NCBI GenBank assembly: GCA_030740335.1
Contig: JASLXL010000184.1
Span: forward strand, 1 to 45,290
Direction: 5' to 3'
Source: SAR202 cluster bacterium
GTDB lineage: Bacteria > Chloroflexota > Dehalococcoidia > SAR202 > CAJWER01
Length of the DNA: 45,290 nucleotides
This document shows, piece by piece, positions 1 through 8,690 of this stretch. How positions within the stretch are numbered: position 1 is the stretch's first letter; each line of letters starts with the position of its first letter. A program made the position numbers and the translations under genes. Under the pieces are notes generated by a model that was given only the letters and a program-made list of their open reading frames with translations, ran no database searches and was not told where the DNA came from.

Positions 1-2874
1 CTGCCAGAGCGCTACCCCCTCTCCGGCGAGTACTACAGGCAGCTGTTCACGGGAGGGCTCGGGTACGAATTGGTCAACGTCGAGACTTCCTATGCGAGCC
101 TGGCGGGCGTGACTTTGACGGAGGACACGTTCGGAAGACCCGGGGTGCCGGTGCCGGAGTTGGTCAAGGCCAATGTGCCATTGGGGCTCCGGCTCGATCT
201 CGGATTCGCCGACGAGAGTTTTACCGTATATGACCACCCAATGGGCTTGGTGTTCGCGAACGTAGACCACTTGTCGGAGGGCGGCCTGAAAGACGCGATC
301 CGCAATGGGACGCTGCTGGGCGCAGCCGTGCTCTCGGAATCTGGTGGGGATATTGGCTTGATGCTGAGTCCGGAGGATGTAGTAGATCAGCGGGCGGGCG
401 GGACTTGGTCTGAGATCATCAGCCCGGATGCATGGGGCAGCCGCTATCCGGTGCTATCTTGGCTGTTGCTCATAGAGGGCATCGGGCTGCTGGCGCTCCC
501 GCTGTCCCTTGTGCTGTTGCGGCCGCTGGCCGATCGTGGCTATTTGTTCTCGAAATGTATAGGGCTCCTGGCCGTAGGACTCGGCTCGTGGCTACTGGCC
601 AGCCTGCACTGGATGGCCTTCTCCCGGGAGTCGGTACTGGTGGCGATGGCGGCACTAGGCGTTGTTTCAGTGGGCGTGACCCTCCCGCGTCGTAAATCCC
701 TGGCCCTGTTTTTCCATACACACTGGCGAGCCGTACTGGTCGGCGAGGTGCTGTTCTTGGTCGCATTCCTGGCTTTCGTCGCGGTACGGATGGCCAACCC
801 TGACCTGTGGCATCCTCACCTGGGCGGCGAAAAGCCCATGGACCTCGCGTACCTGAACGCGGTGCTGAAGTCGACCTACATGCCACCATACGACCCGTGG
901 TTCGGTGGTGGCTATATCAATTACTACTACTGGGGTCAGTTCCTGGTGGCAACGTTGATCAGGGTAACAGGCATCGATCCGGCCATCGCCTACAACCTGG
1001 CGGTGCCGATGTTCTTTGCCCTCACGGTCGCGGGTGCGTTCGCCATCGTCTACAACCTGGCCGAGGCCACGCTCAGGGGGCGCTCTGGACGGACAGGGAG
1101 AGAAGGGCCGCCGGCGATGGTGGCTGGCATAGCAGGCGCAGCATTCGTAACGGTGATAGGTAATCTGGACGGCGCGCTGCAGGTGGTTCAGGGTACAGTA
1201 AGGGTCTGGCTGTTGAACACGCCATTCGGCACGTTTGACTTCTGGCGCAGCACCCGCGTGATGCCGCCGGACCCGCCCGGACACGAGATCACCGAGTTCC
1301 CCTTCTTCACATTCCTTTTCGGGGACCTCCATGCCCATCTGATGGCCATACCATTCACGATATTGGCTCTGGGCCTGGCATTGGCGGTGGTCCTAGGGGC
1401 GTGGGGAACGAAGGGGGTGGCCACTCGCGCGGGATGGCGGCCTGGTGACGTGGCGAGGCTGATCGTGCTGGGCGTGGTCGTGGGTTCCCTGAGGCTCATC
1501 AACACCTGGGACTACCCGACGTACCTGTTGTTGGCGTCGTCGTCGGCCCTGTTGGCGGTGTACCTCAGGAACGGAGGGCTAAATGCCGCGGTGCTCATAG
1601 AGAGCGGCATGAAGTCGGCGCTGATCTTTGCTGCCGGGTACATTGCCTTCCTGCCATTTCATCTGAACTACGAGGCGTTCTTCTCCAGCGCGGAGAAGAC
1701 GACGAACCAGACGGCGCTGTGGCAATTCCTGCTAATCCACGGTCTCTTCATGTTCGTTGTGGTCAGCTACTTCGCCATCGAGTCGAAGGGGACGCTTTTA
1801 GCGATGGGGCGGGGGCTGAGGAGCGCTGCGATGCGTGGAGCAGCGGCGGAGCCTATGGATGAGGACGACGGTTCGGTAACGGTCTCAAGTGGTCGCGCTA
1901 CGGCGCTTACTGTGGTGGTGGCCGCCGCGGGGCTCCTGGGGATCATGGTGATCACGGGCTGGACGGGGAGCACGATACCCTTTGTTGTGCTGCTCATGGG
2001 CCTGGTGCTGGTCGGTGGGCTCAGGCGGCTCGGCTCTTTTTCCAGCGACGCCCCGGCGATGGGATTTGTGGTTCTGGTGATAGGCACTGCGTTGATGCTG
2101 GTCATCGGGCTGGACATTGTCCGTGTGCAGGGCGACATCGATCGGATGAACAGCGTGTTCAAGTTCTACGTACAGGTCTGGGTATTGCTCGCCGTGGCCT
2201 CGGCGTACCTGCTGTGGCGCCTCGCGAGCATGCGGAGGGCCACTGTGCCACTCTGGGGCAGGTGGACAAAGATATGGGTGGCGTCGGCGGTTGTGCTGGT
2301 GGTCAGCTCCGCAGTCTATCCGCTCCTGGGCACCCAAGCTCGGATCAAGATGCGTTTCGAGGCCCTGCCGGCCACTCTGGACGGGATGGCCTACATGCAG
2401 GACGCGGTGTACCACGACGTAAATGGGGAGATCGATCTGGCGGCCGACTACGAAGGTATCAGGTGGCTCCAAGACAACGTCGAGGGTTCGCCGATGATTC
2501 TGGAGGGATTGACCCCCAACTATCGCTGGGGTGGCCGGGTGTCGATCTACACGGGGCTACCAGCGATTGTTGGCTGGCAGTGGCACCAGGAGCAGCAGAG
2601 ATGGGGGTATCGTGGCGCTGTTGGGGCTCGGGCCCGGGAGGTTGACGAGATATTTCGCACCACGAGTCCGGAGGTAGCTCTGTCGTTACTCGACAAGTAT
2701 GCCGTGCGCTACCTGTACATTGGTCAGCTTGAACACCTCTACTACCCTACCGAAGGCCTTGAAAAGTTCGGGTCCGGCCTCGATGGCCGCCTTAAGATAG
2801 TTTGGCAGAACGATGAGGTGGCGATATATGAACTGAGGGAATCTGCGCTTGATTCTCCCCTTGCATGGCAATAG
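1..2874 (+). CDS. DUF2298 (Chlor_Arch_YYY) multi-pass membrane protein, 5' end outside window
   Basis: The frame is open from base 1, so the gene starts upstream; the TTG at 70 is only the first start-like codon inside the window. The first ~130 residues are soluble and resemble the C-terminal part of a GT39/ArnT-like mannosyltransferase (YYRQLF, FTVYDHP), suggesting a fusion. About a dozen hydrophobic segments follow. Hallmarks of the DUF2298 family are visible: DRGYLFSK, GGEKPMDLAYLNA, PPYDPWFGGGYINYYYWGQ, RMNSVFKFYVQVW and a C-terminal soluble part with YEGIRWLQDN and GWQWHQEQQRW. Family members are thought to be lipid-linked-sugar glycosyltransferases of the cell envelope, but the substrate is not known. 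Recognition of the family is firm; the enzymatic role is inference. It ends 52 bases before the next gene, which has its own ribosome-binding site. Confidence 0.85.
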   Translation: MPERYPLSGEYYRQLFTGGLGYELVNVETSYASLAGVTLTEDTFGRPGVPVPELVKANVPLGLRLDLGFADESFTVYDHPMGLVFANVDHLSEGGLKDAIRNGTLLGAAVLSESGGDIGLMLSPEDVVDQRAGGTWSEIISPDAWGSRYPVLSWLLLIEGIGLLALPLSLVLLRPLADRGYLFSKCIGLLAVGLGSWLLASLHWMAFSRESVLVAMAALGVVSVGVTLPRRKSLALFFHTHWRAVLVGEVLFLVAFLAFVAVRMANPDLWHPHLGGEKPMDLAYLNAVLKSTYMPPYDPWFGGGYINYYYWGQFLVATLIRVTGIDPAIAYNLAVPMFFALTVAGAFAIVYNLAEATLRGRSGRTGREGPPAMVAGIAGAAFVTVIGNLDGALQVVQGTVRVWLLNTPFGTFDFWRSTRVMPPDPPGHEITEFPFFTFLFGDLHAHLMAIPFTILALGLALAVVLGAWGTKGVATRAGWRPGDVARLIVLGVVVGSLRLINTWDYPTYLLLASSSALLAVYLRNGGLNAAVLIESGMKSALIFAAGYIAFLPFHLNYEAFFSSAEKTTNQTALWQFLLIHGLFMFVVVSYFAIESKGTLLAMGRGLRSAAMRGAAAEPMDEDDGSVTVSSGRATALTVVVAAAGLLGIMVITGWTGSTIPFVVLLMGLVLVGGLRRLGSFSSDAPAMGFVVLVIGTALMLVIGLDIVRVQGDIDRMNSVFKFYVQVWVLLAVASAYLLWRLASMRRATVPLWGRWTKIWVASAVVLVVSSAVYPLLGTQARIKMRFEALPATLDGMAYMQDAVYHDVNGEIDLAADYEGIRWLQDNVEGSPMILEGLTPNYRWGGRVSIYTGLPAIVGWQWHQEQQRWGYRGAVGARAREVDEIFRTTSPEVALSLLDKYAVRYLYIGQLEHLYYPTEGLEKFGSGLDGRLKIVWQNDEVAIYELRESALDSPLAWQ

Positions 2875-2926
2875 AATAGCCGCGATTGTCTCTGGAAGCC
2901 CCATTTTCAATACCTAGGAGAACGAC

Positions 2927-4036
2927 GTGGCGCACTGCGGTTGTACGGCGGCTGAGGCTGCGGGAATCACCAAAGATCCCTGGCACACTCAGCCACATCC
3001 ACAACCTGCAACGCTTGTGACTATTGACCAAGAACCCTTTGTCGGTGAGACGCCGATGGATGCGATCCAGAACTGGATCACCCCCAACGCCCTCTACTAC
3101 GCCCGCAACCACTTCGAGACCCCTTCAGTCGATGTGAACCAGTGGACCCTTGGCGTGGACGGTCTGGTATCGAAGCCGCTGTCCCTGACCTACTCCGATA
3201 TCCTCGAACTGCCACAGAGAACCCTTGTCGTGACTATGGAGTGCGCCGGCAACAATCGCACCGACCTGGACCCTCCCGTTAAGGGGAACCAGTTCGATGG
3301 CGGAGCCATCAGCACTGCGATATGGATAGGAGTATCGCTGCGGGATGTTCTTGAGCTCGCCGGCGTTGCCAAAGGCGCCGTCGAGGTATTGTTCGAGGGA
3401 GTGGACTCGGGACGTGGCGCACCGGATCAGCCGGTCGTTCCCTACCAGCGAAGCTTGCCGATGGAGACTGCGCTCCACCCGGACACAGTACTGGCATATT
3501 TGATGAATAGTGAGGAACTGCCGGCCGACCACGGTTACCCTATACGGTTGGTTGTCCCCGGATGGTACGGAATGGCCTCGGTGAAGTGGCTGAGCAAAAT
3601 CATTGTGCTCGACCACTCATTCGTAGGCTTCTTCCAGACAGACCGGTACATCATGGAGAATAAGGACGGGGGGAGGGATCCTTTGAGGGAGATGGTGGTC
3701 AAATCCCTTATCAGCAGCCCAAGGCAGGGGCAGATCTTCGACGTTAGGCCGCACCAAATCACGGGACTGGCCTGGTCTGGTGAGGGCGCAGTCACGAAGG
3801 TAGAGATCAGCGACGATTTCGGCGAGAGCTGGCGTCCGGCGCGACTGGGCGGCCTCAATCACCAGTATGCCTGGCAGCAATGGGCTGCGACCTGGGAGCC
3901 GCAATCTCCCGGACACCACACGCTCATGGCCATGGCCACGGACGCCTCGGGCAGCATCCAGCCGATGGAGCCAAACTGGAACGAGTTGGGTTACGCAATC
4001 AACAGGGTGCAGTCCGTCTGCGTCAACGTCGAGTAG
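2927..4036 (+). CDS. Sulfite-oxidase-type molybdopterin-dependent oxidoreductase
   Basis: This 369-residue protein has the oxidoreductase molybdopterin-binding fold followed by a Mo-co dimerisation-type domain (residues ~260-365, with SGEGAVTKVEISDDFGESW). The Mo-ligand cysteine is C106 in the motif TMECAGNNR, and GYPIRLVVPGWYGMASVKWL is the conserved pterin-binding stretch. No Tat or Sec signal is visible, so a cytoplasmic location is likely, unlike periplasmic SorA or MsrP. The GTG start at 2927 is set by AGGAG about 7 bases upstream. The N-terminus holds a CGC triplet of unknown meaning. The substrate could be sulfite or another small S- or N-oxide; the family alone does not decide. No haem domain is fused and no cytochrome gene is adjacent. 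The stop codon is followed directly by copy A of a short dispersed repeat. Confidence 0.88.
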   Translation: MAHCGCTAAEAAGITKDPWHTQPHPQPATLVTIDQEPFVGETPMDAIQNWITPNALYYARNHFETPSVDVNQWTLGVDGLVSKPLSLTYSDILELPQRTLVVTMECAGNNRTDLDPPVKGNQFDGGAISTAIWIGVSLRDVLELAGVAKGAVEVLFEGVDSGRGAPDQPVVPYQRSLPMETALHPDTVLAYLMNSEELPADHGYPIRLVVPGWYGMASVKWLSKIIVLDHSFVGFFQTDRYIMENKDGGRDPLREMVVKSLISSPRQGQIFDVRPHQITGLAWSGEGAVTKVEISDDFGESWRPARLGGLNHQYAWQQWAATWEPQSPGHHTLMAMATDASGSIQPMEPNWNELGYAINRVQSVCVNVE

Positions 4037-4064
4037 TGCTGCGCACGCTGGGCTTGGTGGGGCT
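4037..4064 (+). repeat. Dispersed GC-rich repeat, copy A
   Basis: Core GCTGCGCACGCT followed by a GGTGGGGCT tail, starting immediately after the sulfite-oxidase stop codon. It aligns with copies at 36052-36080, 45083-45112 and, inverted, 17125-17150. This is the most diverged copy. It lies about 70 bases before the Nudix relic. Confidence 0.5.
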
Positions 4065-4130
4065 ACGTAGTGCGCACAGAGGTGACTGGGGGGCAAGCCG
4101 AATACGTGCCCACGCTTGATCGACCGCACT

Positions 4131-4638
4131 CTTGACAGCGCCATACCGTTCTGTCTCGGTTACATCATGAATCAGGACGAGGTCCTGCTGACCAGGAAGG
4201 CCTAAGATAGACCACACGAAGGCCAGTGATTGGCCTGGGTGGAAAGATTGAACCGGGAGAGGATCCGGTGTCGTCGGCTGTCCGGGAATCCAAGAAAGAG
4301 TCCGGTCTGGTTCAGGAAGATCCAATGCTCCGCGGGACCTTCGTCTGGATAGACGAGGTCAACTGTGGGATGCCCGCATCGTTGTTGGAGCCGAATACAC
4401 GGGACGGCTGTCAGAGTCCGAAGCGGGCGAACTTCGGTGGCACCGCATCGAAAACCTGCTTGCGCTAGAGGGCCTCGCCAAACACCAGAGACTGTTTCTC
4501 AAGCGAATCTTGCGCGATAGCGACTATTTCTATTCTGGAGTGGCGGTCTATCAGAATGTAGAGATGGCCAACTACACAGGCAGCAACAGATTTCTCGCAA
4601 ACCGTCAGTTGATCTCAGACTCGCCAGGCGGTCCATAA
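4131..4638 (+). pseudogene. Nudix hydrolase pseudogene (two frameshifts)
   Basis: Three pieces in three frames rebuild one MutT-like protein. Piece 1 (to ~4200) reads PFCLGYIMNQDEVLLTRKA and then stops. Piece 2 (4229-~4362) carries the Nudix box, GLGGKIEPGEDPVSSAVRES then KKESGL. Piece 3 (4363-4638) reads LWDARIVVGAEYTGRL, later ELRWHRIENLLAL, HQRLFLKRIL and FYSGVAVY, ending at TAA 4636-4638. The box itself is damaged: RESKKESGL has Lys where REUxEExGU has its first catalytic Glu. Order, spacing and the FSGVAVY-type tail fit the 8-oxo-dGTPase-like Nudix family. A cytoplasmic pool-cleaning role would be lost. Sequencing error could explain one shift, but not two shifts plus a lost catalytic residue. 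Confidence 0.75.
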
Positions 4639-4699
4639 CAAGCACAAGCCCCGGTCGGTTGGCGCGCCTCCGCCGACGCGTAATTGCGAGATAATTTGA

Positions 4700-4729
4700 T
4701 TGACACGCTTGCACCGAGGGTATTAGAAT
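4700..4729 (+). promoter_or_regulatory. Predicted sigma70-type promoter for the AsnC-domain gene
   Basis: TTGACA at 4700-4705 and TAGAAT at 4724-4729 are separated by 18 bases, about 94 bases before the ATG at 4823. The -35 matches consensus fully and the -10 matches in five of six positions. It lies just after the end of the Nudix relic. Confidence 0.5.
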
Positions 4730-4822
4730 TCGGCTGTCCGCTGCATGTGGCATCCGGCCCCGATGGTGCAGTGGAATGCGGCTCCTGCGGCCCCCAATAT
4801 TCAAACTCTTCGGAGGTAGTGG

Positions 4823-5062
4823 ATGGGTACCAAGGCCTACATTCTGATCGAGACTGCGGTGGGAAAATCCCGGGAGGTCTCCAGCGCGTTGCGTAATCTC
4901 AGCGGTGTTGAGACTGTGGACCCGGTTACGGGACCCTACGACATCATCGCCGTTGTGGCCGCGAACGATCTCAATGCCGTGGGGGACTTGGTCACCAGTC
5001 AGATCCATATCATTGATGGCATCGTGCGGACCGTGACCTGCTTGTCAGTGGGCGCAACCTAG
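4823..5062 (+). CDS. Stand-alone Lrp/AsnC ligand-binding (RAM) domain protein
   Basis: This 79-residue protein is only the C-terminal effector-binding domain of the Lrp/AsnC family (KAYILIETAVGKSREV, VETVDPVTGPYDIIA, then a final beta strand). The N-terminal helix-turn-helix is absent, so it cannot bind DNA by itself. Such stand-alone RAM proteins form dimers or octamers and are thought to sense amino acids or partner with full-length Lrp proteins. The ATG at 4823 is preceded by GGAGG 6-7 bases away and by a good promoter at 4700-4729. A small terminator-like hairpin follows, so it is probably monocistronic. Confidence 0.85.
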   Translation: MGTKAYILIETAVGKSREVSSALRNLSGVETVDPVTGPYDIIAVVAANDLNAVGDLVTSQIHIIDGIVRTVTCLSVGAT

Positions 5063-5064
5063 AC

Positions 5065-5090
5065 TCGCGGCTTCGCGACCCTGATTTTTT
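5065..5090 (+). terminator. Weak rho-independent terminator after AsnC-domain gene
   Basis: TCGCG (5065-5069), loop GCTT, CGCGA (5074-5078), then a six-T run at 5085-5090. The stem is only five pairs and six bases separate it from the T run, so strength is uncertain. Confidence 0.4.
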
Positions 5091-5195
5091 GACTTGCCAC
5101 CGAGGCCGCCGTGGCTGCGTGTACGGCCAACATCCATTCGCCTTACGTGAAGGCCGCGTCAACCGTAGCTCTTCGGACGCCGCCCCCAGAGACCG

Positions 5196-6473
5196 ATGAA
5201 CCTCGAAACCGCGTTCTCCATCGATACCTCAAGCATCAAGTACGGCCCCGGCGTGACTCGCGAGGCCGGCTACGAGATGCGACGGTTGGGCGCGGCGAGG
5301 GTTATGGTGGTGACCGACCCGGGCCTGTCCGACTCGGGCGCTGTCGGCGTGGTGCTGCAAGCGCTCCGCGCGGCGGGCATCGACACGGTTCTGTACGACC
5401 GCGTGAGGGTCGAGCCAACCGACGTGTCGTTCCAAGAAGCGGCGGCTTTTGCTACGGATGGTGGCTTCGACGGTTTCGTGGCTGTTGGCGGCGGCTCCTC
5501 GATGGACACCGCCAAGGCGGCGAATCTGTATTCGACACACCCGGCGGATTTCCTCACCTACGTCAACGCACCCATCGGGGATGGCGCCCAGGTGCCCGGT
5601 CCGCTGAGGCCGCTGATAGCTGTGCCGACCACGTCGGGCACCGGTAGCGAGACAACCGGGACCGCGGTATTCGACCTGCTCGTCATGAAGACCAAGACGG
5701 CCATCGCCCATCGTGCCCTGAGGCCGGCCATGGGCCTAGTAGATCCTGACAATACGCAAGCGCAGCCGAAGATGGTGACGGCGTGCTCCGGACTAGACGT
5801 GCTGTGCCACGGCCTGGAGTCTTACACGGCGCTTCCATTCCACATGCGGTCCGCGCCAGATGGTCCGGGTGCACGGCCCACCTACCAAGGATCCAACCCA
5901 ATCAGCGATGTGTGGGCTACGAGGGCCATAGAGATGGTGGCCACAAGCCTGGCGCGAGCGGTCCACGACCCGGATGATGCCGATGCGAGGGCCCAGATGT
6001 TGCTCGCCGCGACCTTCGCCGGAGTCGGCTTCGGCAACGCGGGGGTGCACCTGCCTCACGGGATGTCATATCCGGTCTCAGGCATGGTCTCCGACTACGT
6101 CCCGGCGGACTATCCAAGCGGGAGCGCTATCGTGCCCCACGGCATGTCGGTGGCCCTCAATGCCCCGGCGGTGTTTCGTTTCACGGCTCCGGCCGATCCC
6201 GAACGGCACCTCGAAGCAGCAAGGCTTCTCGGGGCCGACGTGACTGACGCGGGTCCGGAGGATGCGGGGGACGTATTGGCTGACGCTATCGTTCGCCTGC
6301 TGCTTGCGATCGACATGCCCAACGGTCTGGCGGCCGTCGGCTACACTCCTGACGATGTCGGCCGGCTTGCGGCTGGCACTCTGCCCCAGCATCGTGTTAC
6401 AAAGCTATCGCCGCGACCTGCCGAGGAGTCCGATTTGCAGAGGTTGTTCTTGGACTCGATGACACTCTGGTAA
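5196..6473 (+). CDS. Hydroxyacid-oxoacid transhydrogenase (ADHFE1-like, iron-dependent ADH family)
   Basis: This 425-residue group III iron-containing alcohol dehydrogenase follows the human ADHFE1 pattern along its whole length. Landmarks are the nucleotide-binding GGGSSMDTAKAANLY, then PTTSGTGSETT, GLDVLCHGLESYT, RPTYQGSNPISD, the metal-ligand region GVHLPHGMSYPVSG and VPHGMS, and GTLPQHRVTKL. HOT enzymes oxidise 4-hydroxybutyrate to succinate semialdehyde while reducing 2-oxoglutarate to D-2-hydroxyglutarate, with tightly bound NAD. They are soluble. The ATG at 5196 has only a weak purine stretch (AGAGA) upstream. It heads a co-directional group with an M19-like protein (16-base gap), an enolase-superfamily enzyme and an IMPase-family enzyme, suggesting hydroxy-acid or sugar-acid use. 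Family assignment is strong; the physiological substrate is inferred. Confidence 0.88.
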   Translation: MNLETAFSIDTSSIKYGPGVTREAGYEMRRLGAARVMVVTDPGLSDSGAVGVVLQALRAAGIDTVLYDRVRVEPTDVSFQEAAAFATDGGFDGFVAVGGGSSMDTAKAANLYSTHPADFLTYVNAPIGDGAQVPGPLRPLIAVPTTSGTGSETTGTAVFDLLVMKTKTAIAHRALRPAMGLVDPDNTQAQPKMVTACSGLDVLCHGLESYTALPFHMRSAPDGPGARPTYQGSNPISDVWATRAIEMVATSLARAVHDPDDADARAQMLLAATFAGVGFGNAGVHLPHGMSYPVSGMVSDYVPADYPSGSAIVPHGMSVALNAPAVFRFTAPADPERHLEAARLLGADVTDAGPEDAGDVLADAIVRLLLAIDMPNGLAAVGYTPDDVGRLAAGTLPQHRVTKLSPRPAEESDLQRLFLDSMTLW

Positions 6474-6489
6474 ACAAGGACGCTTCATA

Positions 6490-7500
6490 ATGCCGCTCCA
6501 GGACGCCAGGAAGCTCTACGACGAATCGCTGGTCATCGACGGGCTAAACGTCTCCAATTGGGATAGCCCTGCTGTTTACGATAGTCTGAGTCTGGGCGGA
6601 GTGACCGCTATCAATGCGACTATCGCCACCTGGGAAGGGTTTGCAGAGACGCTGGACAATATTTCGGCCTGGTCATTGCGGTTCAAGGAGCGCAGCGACT
6701 CGATAACCCTCGTCGAGACGGTGGACGACATCCTCGAGGCGAAACGCAACGGCAGGACGGGCATCATCCTGGGCTGGCAGAACGCCACCCCCATCGAGAA
6801 CGACCTTGACCGCCTGGGATTGTTCCACCGGCTGGGTGTCCGGATCGTGCAGGTTACGTACCACGAGAGGAATCTGCTCGGGAACGGCTGCTACGAACGC
6901 AGGGACGACGGTCTTAGCCACTTTGGTGCGGACACCGTGGCCGAGATGAACCGGCTGGGGATCCTGGTCGATCTTTCCCACGTGGGTGAGAAGACTACCC
7001 TGGATGCGATCGAGACTTCGCGGAAACCCGTCGCCTTTACCCACGCAAATGCCCGCTCGTACCATGATGTCGTCCGGAACAAGACCGACGAGGCGCTTAG
7101 AGCCCTCGCGGATCGCGGTGGGGTCGTCGGCGTGACGTGCATCGTGACGTTTCTACGTACCGGCTACGAGTCGACGGTGGATGACTACGCAGAAGCGATT
7201 GACGACATGGTGGGCCGTGTGGGCATCGACCACGTTGGCATCGGCACCGACTACACACAGGACCAGCCTGAGTCGTTCTGGCGCTACATCGGCTCGCAGC
7301 AAGGCACGAAGTATCCGTCAACTTTCGACGATGGGACGGCGCGCTACCAGGACCGTCAGCTGTACCCGCAGGGTCTCGAGATGCCGGACAAGCTACCCAA
7401 CCTTACCGATGCCCTGGTGAGGCGGGGGCGCGGGAGCGCTGAGATCGAGAAGATATTAGGCGGCAACTGGCTACGTCTCCTCCGCGATGTTTGGGTGTAG
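6490..7500 (+). CDS. M19 (renal dipeptidase-like) amidohydrolase lacking the HxD metal motif
   Basis: This 336-residue TIM-barrel protein belongs to the membrane dipeptidase (peptidase M19) family. Conserved parts are GWQNATPIENDLDRL (bridging Glu), VQVTYHERNLLGNGCYER, the two metal histidines in VDLSHVGE and AFTHANAR, and the Asp of GIGTDYTQDQ. The N-terminal metal motif, normally DGHNDLP, reads VIDGLNVSN here, so the His and Asp ligands of the beta metal are replaced by Leu and Val. It may therefore use one metal or another reaction. There is no signal peptide or lipid anchor, so it is cytoplasmic. The ATG at 6490 has AAGGA about 10 bases upstream. It lies between HOT and an enolase-superfamily gene with short gaps, so a role in the same catabolic route is more likely than general peptide turnover. 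Confidence 0.82.
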   Translation: MPLQDARKLYDESLVIDGLNVSNWDSPAVYDSLSLGGVTAINATIATWEGFAETLDNISAWSLRFKERSDSITLVETVDDILEAKRNGRTGIILGWQNATPIENDLDRLGLFHRLGVRIVQVTYHERNLLGNGCYERRDDGLSHFGADTVAEMNRLGILVDLSHVGEKTTLDAIETSRKPVAFTHANARSYHDVVRNKTDEALRALADRGGVVGVTCIVTFLRTGYESTVDDYAEAIDDMVGRVGIDHVGIGTDYTQDQPESFWRYIGSQQGTKYPSTFDDGTARYQDRQLYPQGLEMPDKLPNLTDALVRRGRGSAEIEKILGGNWLRLLRDVWV

Positions 7501-7529
7501 CTACGGAAGACGGTTAGGAGAAGCGCTCC

Positions 7530-8678
7530 ATGAAAATCACCGATGTAAAGGCTTTAGTCACCCGAGGCGCGGTGCGGAATCTGTGTGTCGTAAAGGTGGA
7601 GACCGACGCCGGTTACCACGGTTGGGGTGAGTCCGGGCTCATAGGCCGGGAGTTGGCGGTGAAGGGCGCCGTCGAGCACTTCACCGAGTTTTTGGTGGGC
7701 AAGGATGCCAGGCGGATTGGGGCGCTGTGGCAGGAGATGTACCGCGGCCAGTACTTCGAAGGTGGCCGGGTGTTGACAGCGGCCATATCCGCTATCGATA
7801 TCGCCCTGTACGATGTGGTGGCGAAGAGTCTAGGCGTGCCCGTGTACCAGCTGCTGGGAGGCGCTCATCGCGACCGCGTACCCTGCTTTACGACTTCACA
7901 TGCGCCAATGGGGCCGCAAGCGGTGGAGGACGCACGGCGCATGGTCAACGACGGCTGGCCATCAATCAGGTTTACTTTTGGCGAGCCCGATGTGGACGGC
8001 GACCCGACGCTGTTCGAACCACGGGAGTCCATTGCGCTGACCTCTGAGTGGATGATCCGGGTCCGCGAGGCCGTGGGTCCAGCGCCGGTGCTGGGCATGG
8101 AGTATCATCACCGGCTCTCTGTGGCCGAGGCGGCGTCCTTTTGCAATCGAATGCCTTCCGGGACACTGGACTTTCTTGAGGAGCCGATTCGCGATGAAAC
8201 GCCTGAGGCCTACGAGACGTTGCGCCGGATGACCAACGTGCCGTTTGCCATCGGCGAGGAGTTCGCCAGCAAGTGGCAATTCCTACCGTACATCGAGCGA
8301 GGGATCGCCAACTTTGCGCGAATTGATCTATGCAACGTGGGCGGATTCACGGAGGCGATGAAGGTGGCCGGCTGGTGCGAGGCGCACTATATAGACATGA
8401 TGCCCCACAACCCGCTGGGTCCTATCAGTACCGCTGCGAACCTGCACTTCGCCGCCGCTGTGCCTAACTATGCGTGGCTGGAGGAGCGCACCGGCGACCT
8501 CGTCTTCGGCCCCGAATACTTCCCGGTGCAGCCGAAGATCGACGGAGTTACCTTCCCCGTTCCGGAGGGTCCCGGTTTGGGCGTCGAATTCAACGAGGGA
8601 GTAGTGGAGGAGCACCCCTTCGAGTTCTGGGAGGCGGGGCACCTACACCGGCGCGACGGCTCGTACACCAACTACTGA
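7530..8678 (+). CDS. Mandelate racemase/muconate-lactonising enolase-superfamily enzyme (sugar-acid dehydratase type)
   Basis: This 382-residue enzyme has the enolase-superfamily N-terminal capping domain (MKITDVKALV, AISAIDIALYDVVAKSLGVPVYQLLGG) and a TIM barrel. Candidate metal ligands are the acidic residue of GMEYHHRLS (Glu where Asp is usual), the Glu of FLEEP and the Glu of IGEE. The general acid/base His appears in MMPHNPLGP. This arrangement is closest to the D-galactonate/mannonate dehydratase branch, which dehydrates aldonic acids to 2-keto-3-deoxy acids. The exact sugar acid cannot be read from sequence. The ATG at 7530 has an AGGAG about 10 bases upstream. It is followed after 12 bases by the IMPase-family gene in the same frame. 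Expansion of this superfamily is characteristic of SAR202 Chloroflexota (established knowledge). Confidence 0.87.
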   Translation: MKITDVKALVTRGAVRNLCVVKVETDAGYHGWGESGLIGRELAVKGAVEHFTEFLVGKDARRIGALWQEMYRGQYFEGGRVLTAAISAIDIALYDVVAKSLGVPVYQLLGGAHRDRVPCFTTSHAPMGPQAVEDARRMVNDGWPSIRFTFGEPDVDGDPTLFEPRESIALTSEWMIRVREAVGPAPVLGMEYHHRLSVAEAASFCNRMPSGTLDFLEEPIRDETPEAYETLRRMTNVPFAIGEEFASKWQFLPYIERGIANFARIDLCNVGGFTEAMKVAGWCEAHYIDMMPHNPLGPISTAANLHFAAAVPNYAWLEERTGDLVFGPEYFPVQPKIDGVTFPVPEGPGLGVEFNEGVVEEHPFEFWEAGHLHRRDGSYTNY

Positions 8679-8690
8679 TGGCAAGTAGTA

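Noticed and set aside
1885..2472. Long antisense frames, for example here, 15283-15681 and 37514-38131
   Set aside because: They are codon-position shadows of GC-rich genes, with low-complexity composition and no ribosome-binding sites.
5059..5072. A 14-base match at two stop codons (5059-5072 and 43416-43429)
   Set aside because: Several 14-base matches are expected by chance in 45 kb, and the flanks do not align.
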